From: Tuctoria greenei
Lineage: Eukaryota > Streptophyta > Magnoliopsida > Poales > Poaceae
Reading direction: 5' to 3'
Assembly (NCBI GenBank): GCA_036927565.1
Contig: JAYESD010000008.1
Location: 17,936,100-18,000,099, forward strand
DNA length: 64,000 bases
Shown here: in pieces, positions 57,796 through 64,000 of the stretch
Position numbering within the stretch: the first letter of the stretch is position 1
Layout of the letters: every line of letters starts with the position of its first letter
The notes under the pieces: generated by a model
The model's database searches: none
Told to the model about the DNA's origin: nothing
The model's input: only the letters and a program-made list of their open reading frames with translations
Translations under genes and position numbers: made by a program

Positions 57796-59251
57796 AACAT
57801 TGCTTGAGTCGTGCACATCTGATTGCTACTAGTTTTCAACTTCAAAATGTTGTGTGTTTTTTGAAAATCTCATCTATTTTTCTTGAAAACTATGTTCTAA
57901 ACTTCTCTTTGGTGAAAATGATCATAGTTTGAGTGTTGGTTGCTTACTGATCATTTTTGTCAAAGATATTTGCAAAAACTTGTCCAAAATGTCCATATAT
58001 ACCTATATTTTGTTCCCCAAGTGTTTGCACATTGCATACACCCGGGGGGAGTCGGACAAGTCTGACAAAAATCAGACATGTCCGATGTGGGTTTTAAGTC
58101 TGCAGAGAGAACTCAGACTTGTCCGAAGTCAAATTCAGACATGTCCGACGTGGGAAGTCTGAACCCCTTCAAAGAGGCCGACGGTTTCCTTTCCTTCTCT
58201 CTCTCCTCACTTCAAACCCTAATCATCATCTCTCTCAAACCTCCCAAGGCGATTCACATTGCTTTTGAGGCTCTTGTGAGGAGTTCTTGAGGGAAAATCT
58301 CCCTCGAAGTTGGAGGATTCACATCCACTTCGGAGTTCTTCAATCTTTTCTCCATCCGAAGGTATCTTTCCTCTCAATTCTAAATCTTGTGGCAAGTTTG
58401 CAAATTTATGCCCTTGAAATTGTTCCTAGGCATGTTTACAACCTTGGTGCAAAATTTGGTCGGTAGAAAAATTGATTTGCTTAGTTTCCTTAGCAATTAG
58501 GGTCAGTTCTGTACAGGTCGGACAAGTCTGACTCTGAAATTCGGACATGTCCGAATTTCCTGAGTCAGACAAGTCTGACTTTCCAGCCAGACATGTCTGA
58601 TCCTGTATAACTCTGAGACCTAGTTTCTATCGAAACTATCAAGTTAATTGCTCTATCTCTCTTGCCTTGACTCTTACCTATCCTCGTATCTCTTCTTCAG
58701 CTATGGGTCATGACAAGAGAGGCAAGGAGCCCGCGGGTCCCGATTCTTCGGCTCAACCATCAAAGCGACTTCGTGGAGGAGAGCGACGACGACGATGACG
58801 GCGACGACGACGAGGAAGACACCGAGTAGACTAGGTCTTAGTGTCCACTTTTCTCCTTTTTGGTGCCTTGATGCCAAAGGGGGAGAAGTATTAGTCTCTA
58901 GTGCTTTTTCTTGGACATGGACATGTATCTAGTCATATTTTCTATCGTGGTGTGTCTTGTACTTATTTGTTACTCGTTTATGGCTGTTAATGCTTAATGA
59001 TGTTTATTGATGCCTTATGATGATGTTTATTGATGCCTTATGATGATCATTATGATGCTTCATTGATCTCGTGTGCATTTCTTCATATTTATCACGTTGT
59101 TGCACACACACGAGCATATAGGCACCCCACGACGATTGAGTGTATATGAGTTGTTTTATTGTTATTCCAAAAGCTGATATACACTTGAGACTCAAATCTT
59201 CTATCAAATCTTATTTTTGTCGAAGACTTTAGTTGGTTGTCATCAATCACC
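57796..59251 (+). other. 3' internal region with collapsed extra ORF
   Basis: SIRE/Maximus elements usually carry an extra (env-like) ORF here. What remains is a start at 58702 (MGHDKRGKEPAG..., 31 codons, stop at about 58795) fused out of frame to an Asp/Glu-rich end (58780-58830, DDDGDDDEEDTE then stop). This suggests a large internal deletion. Two clusters of GGAC-NN-GTCC palindromes sit at 58047-58152 and 58515-58600. Confidence 0.55.
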
Positions 59252-59265
59252 AAAAAGGGGGAGAT
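59252..59265 (+). other. Polypurine tract of the copia element
   Basis: aaaaagggggagat immediately before the 3' LTR. Confidence 0.9.
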
Positions 59266-60699
59266 TGTAAGTGCATCTAGGTCCCTTGTGGGTTTTGGTG
59301 GATTGATGATGAACCATTAAAGTGCTAATGAACTTGGTTGAGCATGAGCGCAGATCCGAAGTACGGAATGGAGCTTTGAAGAAAGACGGCAAAAGGAGAA
59401 AAGTTGTGGCGAAGAAGAATAGAAATAGGGTTTTCTATTTTCTCCTTGAGTCATAGGAAAAACCGTACTATTAAGAGGGACACAACGCGTAGGCACTTAG
59501 TGAGTCATTCGGGTGCTCAACCCCTTAGTAGAAGATTTTAGTAGGGCCTTTGTGGCTTGGGCGGACTTGTCTGACTTGTGGTATCAGACATGTCCGAATT
59601 CCCTCTGTTGGAATTCGGACATGTCCGAATCTGTAAGTCAGACATGTCCGAATTGGCACTGGAAGGGTTCCAGTGAGAGTTTCAGTGAAGTTTCGGACTT
59701 GTCCGAACCTGGGGGTCAGACATGTCCGAGATGGATCTGTTCCCAGGGACTAAGGAAAATTTTCTAAGTCCCAGAGAGTCAGACTTGTCCGAGTTCTATC
59801 TGCAGAATTTCAGACATGTCCGAGATTGTATGTCAGACATGTCTGATGTGGTTTTGGTCAGACAAGTCTGGAGTGAAAGGCCTGACCTTTGAGGTCAGAC
59901 ATGTCCGACGTGGGCTATGTCAAACGACTCTAATGACTTTTTGTAGTATAAATAGTGGGTGGGTTCGACCCACCAACCATGCCTAACACCCCAGAATAGT
60001 TCTGAACGCCCATTTGAACTCAAGAACCTCTCTCCACTTGTTCTTCACCTCTAGAGCCCAAATTCGAATTTTTGGGAGAGTGAAGAGTGCTTTGTGAGGA
60101 TTGGGAGAAATGGTTTGTTGAGGGGTTGAGCAACGTGTGATTCGCTAAGTTTCTTCGTGATTGCGTGTTTGTTGCTCTTGGGGTTCTCCCCTAGACGGTT
60201 AGGCGTCGCCCCTCGATTTCTTTGTGATCTCTTGTAATCGGGGATTTTGTAACAATCTTTGTGATAGTGGAAGATCGGGAGTTGGCCCTTGTGGAAACTC
60301 GTGAGGGAAAGGCTAGAGAGGGCCTGGTCCCTTGTGGACTCCTCAACGGGGATGTAGGATCCTTTGTGGTTCCGAACCTCGGGATAAAATCATTTGTCTC
60401 TTGTTGTTCTTTCGTTCTCGCAAGTTTTGATTCTAGTGTTTTTCCGCGTGCTATCTCTCACTTAGTTTTCTTTTTACTCCATACTTCGTGTAGAACTGCT
60501 AGGGATCGATATCTCTCACTAGATCGCTTAAAAATTGGATTTTTGGTCTGATCATGCAGGTAATCTCGGACTTATCCGACCCAGGTCAGACTTGTCCGAC
60601 TAGAAGTCAGACAAGTCCGACTTCTCTGTTTTCATAACTCTGAATTAAGTTTAAATTATCGATTATCGCCTATTCACCCCCCCTCTAGGCCGCCTTTCA
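59266..60699 (+). repeat. 3' LTR of the copia element
   Basis: 1434 bp. Lacks two short segments present in the 5' LTR, one removing a palindrome unit near 59905 and one near 60600. Otherwise closely similar. Confidence 0.92.
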
Positions 60700-60728
60700 C
60701 CTATTCAACCCCCTCTAGGCCACATTCA

Positions 60729-61409
60729 CTCGTCCCGACGCGGCTCTCTCTCTCTCTCACACACAATCACACCCGCGTGGTCTAGCCAACCGCCGCCATC
60801 CCCTGGCCGCCCCACCACTGGGCCCCTCATCGTGGGGTCCGAATGTCACCCCCACCTCAGTCCCCGCGCTCCGTCGTATTCCTACCCCAACCATCTACCC
60901 CCATTATGTTGTCACCTCCCTCCTCGCCTCCCTGCGAGCCAACCCCATCACCCATCCATCCAATCGCACGTCGTCACCGCCCTCCCCTCATCACGTGCCG
61001 CCTAAGCCCTGCCGGTTGCCCCCCGACCTTCTTGCCACCCCCTCACACACCCCCTGCCCCCCCCCACACCCTCCCTCCCACACCCCCTGCCCCCCCCCCC
61101 CCCACCCTCCCTCCCACACCCCCACCCTCACACCCCCTTGGCCCCCACCCCGACCCCACACCCCCCATGCCACGCCCACTCCCACCCCGATCCCCAACAC
61201 CACACACCCCTGCCCCCTCAACCACGCTAACCCACCTCTCCCCCTAATTGTTTAATTATTTGATGATATATTTATTTAGTTACTTGATTAGTTGATTAAA
61301 TATTGTATTAATTGTTTAATTGTTTAATCTTGATGCATATGTTGCGACTATTTATGTCTAGATGGACCCTGAATGGACCGTTTCGAATCAGGCCTGAAAC
61401 AGCCCACCC

Positions 61410-61450
<41 letters not shown>

Positions 61451-61454
61451 TAAT
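60729..61454. other. C-rich and simple-sequence DNA
   Basis: A (ct)n tract at 60742-60758, a C-rich, nearly G-free stretch at 61018-61250 with repeated ccctcccacacccc units, and an (at)n run at 61413-61449. The Pro-rich plus frames here are by-products of composition. Confidence 0.7.
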
Positions 61455-63165
61455 TAAGAACTTCATCTATTAAATTAATAATTAAACAACTAAATAAAAA
61501 TTTAACAACAGAGAAATTAAATAATTAATCAACTAAATCAATCAAATGAATTACCATTTACATGTGTAATTCATACAGAAATTTAATATTTACATAACAA
61601 TTAAATGAACCATTCAACAACTAAATGAACAATTAAACAAGCAATAATTAATCAACAATTCAACTAAATGAATATTTGAACAATGAAACAAGCAACAATT
61701 AGATTTTTGCCTACTACACAAATTAACAACTAAAATCAATGAATTAACACCTAAAATAAATGAATTAAAAACTAATCCACACTAATTAACAACAAAAACT
61801 ATACACAAATAAAAATTAAACTAATAATGAAAAAAACAGGGCAACTGGGGGGGTCTGTGCTCACGAGGAAGGAGGGGTGGGGGTGGGGGTTGTGCTCTCG
61901 GTGGAGGAGTGGGTGGGGTGGGGTGGGGTGGGGGGGGAGCTCGATGGAGGAGGGGGGAGGGGTGGGGTGAGCTCGTTGGAGGAGGAAGGAAGGGGGGAGG
62001 TGAGGTGGAGGAAGGAGCTCGGTGGAGGAGGGGGGGAGGGAGGAGGAGCTTGGTGGAGGGGGCATCGAGGTGGAGAGGCGGTGAGGTGAGGGCAGCGGAG
62101 AGGTAAGGAGGGGCTGGCGCTTTACCTAGCAGAGGGAGGCGGCGCCGGTAGGGGTGGGCATTCGGTGAACCGCCGAATTTCGGTTCGGTTTTTCTGTTTT
62201 TTTTTAAATTTCGGTTTTTGAAAAATAGAAACCGAAATATAACATATAAATACAAAAACCGGTCCATCGGTTAACCAGGAAATTTAGTTCGGTTTCCGGT
62301 TAGCCGGATGAAAACTGATTTCGAGGCAACTGCTAGATCTGGGCATCGCCGCATCGGGGTCGGGGGCGGGGGCTGGGGCGGCCAAGGGTGACGGCGGCCA
62401 TACTCAACTCGTTGGTCGGCGGCGGCGGTGAGACGGCTGAGGGTGGCGGCGCTAGGCGGCTGATGGCGGCAGCGCAAGGTGGCTATGGGTCGTCCGGGCG
62501 GCGGCGCAGGGGGCGGAGCGCAGGGTGCGGCGCAACCACCGAAGTGCCGAGTATGACCTATGGCGCGCTGGAGGCGGAGGGGATCGAGGGGTGGCAGTGG
62601 CGGAGGGCAGCTGCGCTGGACCTAGGGTTAGGTCCCGGAAGGGATCGTGGGATGGGAATCGCAGGAGTCACGGCCTCGCTGGTAGCCTGGTAGTCTAGGA
62701 TGGCCGGATGGGCTTATTGGGCCGCGGCCCTGAATATCTGATTTTCAATAGAAATGCTGATATTTCGGTTTATCTGGTTAATCGGAAGAAAAAACCGAAA
62801 ACTGAAAAAAATTTCGGTTTCTGCAATCTGGGAACCGAAATAGATCTCGGTTTTACCGGTTCCGGTTTATTCGGTTTCGGTTCTGAATAATTCGGTTTCG
62901 GTGTTCGGTTTTCAGTTTTTTTGCCCACCCCTAGGCCCCGGATGGTGAGACGGCAGCTTGACACCGATGCTGGCAACAGTGCGACGGGCTACAGTGGGCG
63001 GAGCATCGATGGAGGGTTTGAGCTGCCCGCCAAGAAGGCGCGACGGTGGCACAGGTGACAACGTAACAACAGGCTACGATGGGCGACGTAATGCGAGGAG
63101 AAAGCCGTCGAGCGTGAGTGAACAAGCACACTTTTAACTCACGTGCATGGGCTTGATATGAGGCC
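61455..63165. repeat. Diverged tandem duplication, unit 1 (carries a hAT insertion)
   Basis: Order of parts: AT-rich tract of aacaattaa-type text, the phrase aaactaataat, a G-rich ggtggaggagg minisatellite (61850-62060), then ggtgaggtgagg...cttacct-like text ending gccgg. The same order recurs at 63270-64000. A ttatttatga/cgtaaataag CACTA-like segment (63170-63260) separates the units. Confidence 0.7.
62149..62933. mobile_element. hAT-type non-autonomous element
   Basis: 785 bp with taggggtgggca / tgcccacccctа-type inverted ends (62149-62160, 62922-62933) and an 8-bp duplication with one mismatch (ggcgccgg 62141-62148, ggccccgg 62934-62941). The empty site exists in the second duplication unit near 63928. 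Both ends are rich in ttcggttt/aaccgaaa motifs. The core (62340-62700) is GC-rich and unlike the ends, possibly captured sequence. No transposase. Confidence 0.85.
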
Positions 63166-63269
63166 TCTATTTACTATGGCTATTTATGAAGTTGAACTGT
63201 CGTAAATAAGCCTTAGGCTCTTATTTATGATGTCCCTAGATCAACCGTCATAAATAAGGTGCTTATTAA
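63166..63269. other. CACTA-like subterminal fragment
   Basis: Text such as gtcgtaaataagcc and cttatttatgatg matches the subterminal motif family at 40930 and 45180. Confidence 0.45.
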
Positions 63270-64000
63270 ACAATTAAATGAACAATTTAACAATTAAACA
63301 ACTAAATGATCAATTCAACAACTAAATGAAAAACAAAATCAAGAAATTAAATAACTAAATCAATCAAATGAATTTCTATTTAGACATGTAATTAATCAAG
63401 AAATTTAACATTTACATAACAGTTAACCAACAATTCAACAATTGGATGAACAATTCAACAAATAAATGAAAAATTAAACAAGCAATAATTAATGACAATT
63501 AAACTAGTAACTCAACAAGCAACAATTCAATATTTGCCCACTACACAAATTAACAACTAAAATCAACGAATTAACACCTAAATTAAACTAGTTAACAACT
63601 ACACTAACCTAATTAACAACTAAACCACACTAATTAACAACAAAACTATACTAAACTAAACAATAAACTAATAATTAAACAAAAAATGGGAAACATGAGG
63701 GGGAGTGGTGGGGGGGAGGCGATCTGTGCTCTTGGTGGAGGAGAGGGGAGGGGGTGGGAGGTGGGGGAGGAGCTCGGTGGAGGAGTGGTGCAGAGGGGGT
63801 GGAGCTCAATGGAGGAGGGGAGGCGGGAGGAGCTCAATGGCGGGGGTGGCCAGGTCGGGTGGCGACAAGGTGAGGGGGCGGTGAGGTGAGGAGGACCAAA
63901 ATCTTACCTGGCGAAGGGAGGTGGTGCCGGACGGCGAGGTGACGACGCGACGACGGCGTGGGCGATGGGTTGAGCGACGATGCGACGTGCTACGACGGGT
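63270..64000. repeat. Diverged tandem duplication, unit 2 (incomplete at window edge)
   Basis: Repeats the layout of unit 1 without the hAT element: AT-rich aacaattaa text, G-rich minisatellite (63695-63845), then gaggtgagg...cttacctggcgaagg...gccgg at 63905-63935. Confidence 0.7.

Larger units (their letters stand above)
47746..60699 (+). mobile_element. SIRE/Maximus-type Ty1/copia retrotransposon, full length but inactivated
   Basis: Perfect cctat target duplication (47741-47745, 60700-60704), LTRs 47746-49218 and 59266-60699, primer site 49221-49232, gag, pol (protease-integrase-RT-RNase H order, i.e. copia), a collapsed extra ORF and a polypurine tract. Inactivating events seen: a nonsense codon (53122-53124), loss of the integrase catalytic Glu (52468-52470) and a 3 kb solo LTR in pol. 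The LTRs differ by scattered substitutions and two small gaps of about 20 bp, so it is clearly older than the Tekay-type element. Confidence 0.93.
46800..60728 (+). repeat. Solo SIRE-like LTR, split by the copia element
   Basis: Left part 46800-47745 begins tgaaagtgcatctagac; right part 60705-60728 ends ggccacattca. Without the inserted element it is about 970 bp. No primer site follows 60728, so it is a solo LTR. I see no clear target duplication (aataa versus ctcgt). It carries about ten GGACTAGTCC / GGACAAGTCC palindromes between 47085 and 47520. Confidence 0.75.

Noticed and set aside
60843..61255. Pro-rich secreted-like protein
   Set aside because: Product of a C-rich low-complexity stretch without codon structure.

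Overview
This is nuclear DNA of a flowering plant, almost certainly a grass. The evidence is a plant-type intron-rich ent-kaurene-synthase-like gene, Tekay/Del, Tat and SIRE/Maximus-type LTR retrotransposons with the plant initiator tRNA-Met primer site (tggtatcagagc), CACTA and hAT elements, and a nuclear copy of plastid 23S rDNA. Species cannot be fixed from the sequence. About 85-90% of the window is transposable-element DNA; one host gene is convincing.

Layout. 1-3204: 3' end of a Tat-lineage Ty3/gypsy element (+) with a spliced antisense extra ORF, inserted into the LTR of a non-autonomous element (3205-8552, -). 9033-21017: a complete, very young Tekay-type chromovirus on the minus strand (LTRs about 3.02 kb and nearly identical). 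It carries an intact 1508-aa gag-pol and, upstream of gag, a 255-aa ORF whose first residues are exactly the N-terminal tail of histone H3. 21018-29264: host-like spacer with a MITE, a solo copia LTR, a long-inverted-repeat element, an unresolved LTR/PBS and a small CACTA element. 29265-33701: a SIRE-like LTR split by a solo Tekay-type LTR. 33965-40272 (-): a kaurene-synthase-like diterpene synthase gene, for which I can draw a 14-exon, 825-aa in-frame model; its large intron holds a plastid 23S rDNA fragment. 40923-46799: nested CACTA remnants, including a decayed copy with a C48 (Ulp1-type) peptidase region. 46800-60728: a solo SIRE-like LTR into which a full SIRE/Maximus copia element (47746-60699) jumped; that copia was then hit by a solo Tekay-type LTR (53382-56412). 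60729-64000: C-rich and AT-rich low-complexity DNA and a diverged tandem duplication, one copy of which carries a hAT element.

Main point of interest. The Tekay-type element encodes a histone H3 tail mimic. It keeps Ala1-Gly13, including the K4 and K9/S10 modification sites, but has lost the acetylatable K14, K18 and K23. The same element's integrase ends in a chromodomain-like module, the kind of domain that reads H3K9 methylation. Both the mimic ATG and the gag ATG sit directly after a 3' splice-site consensus, suggesting two alternatively spliced mRNAs from one leader. A second unexplained pattern is the clusters of GGAC-NN-GTCC palindromes in three different SIRE-like LTRs, with the central dinucleotide changing between families.
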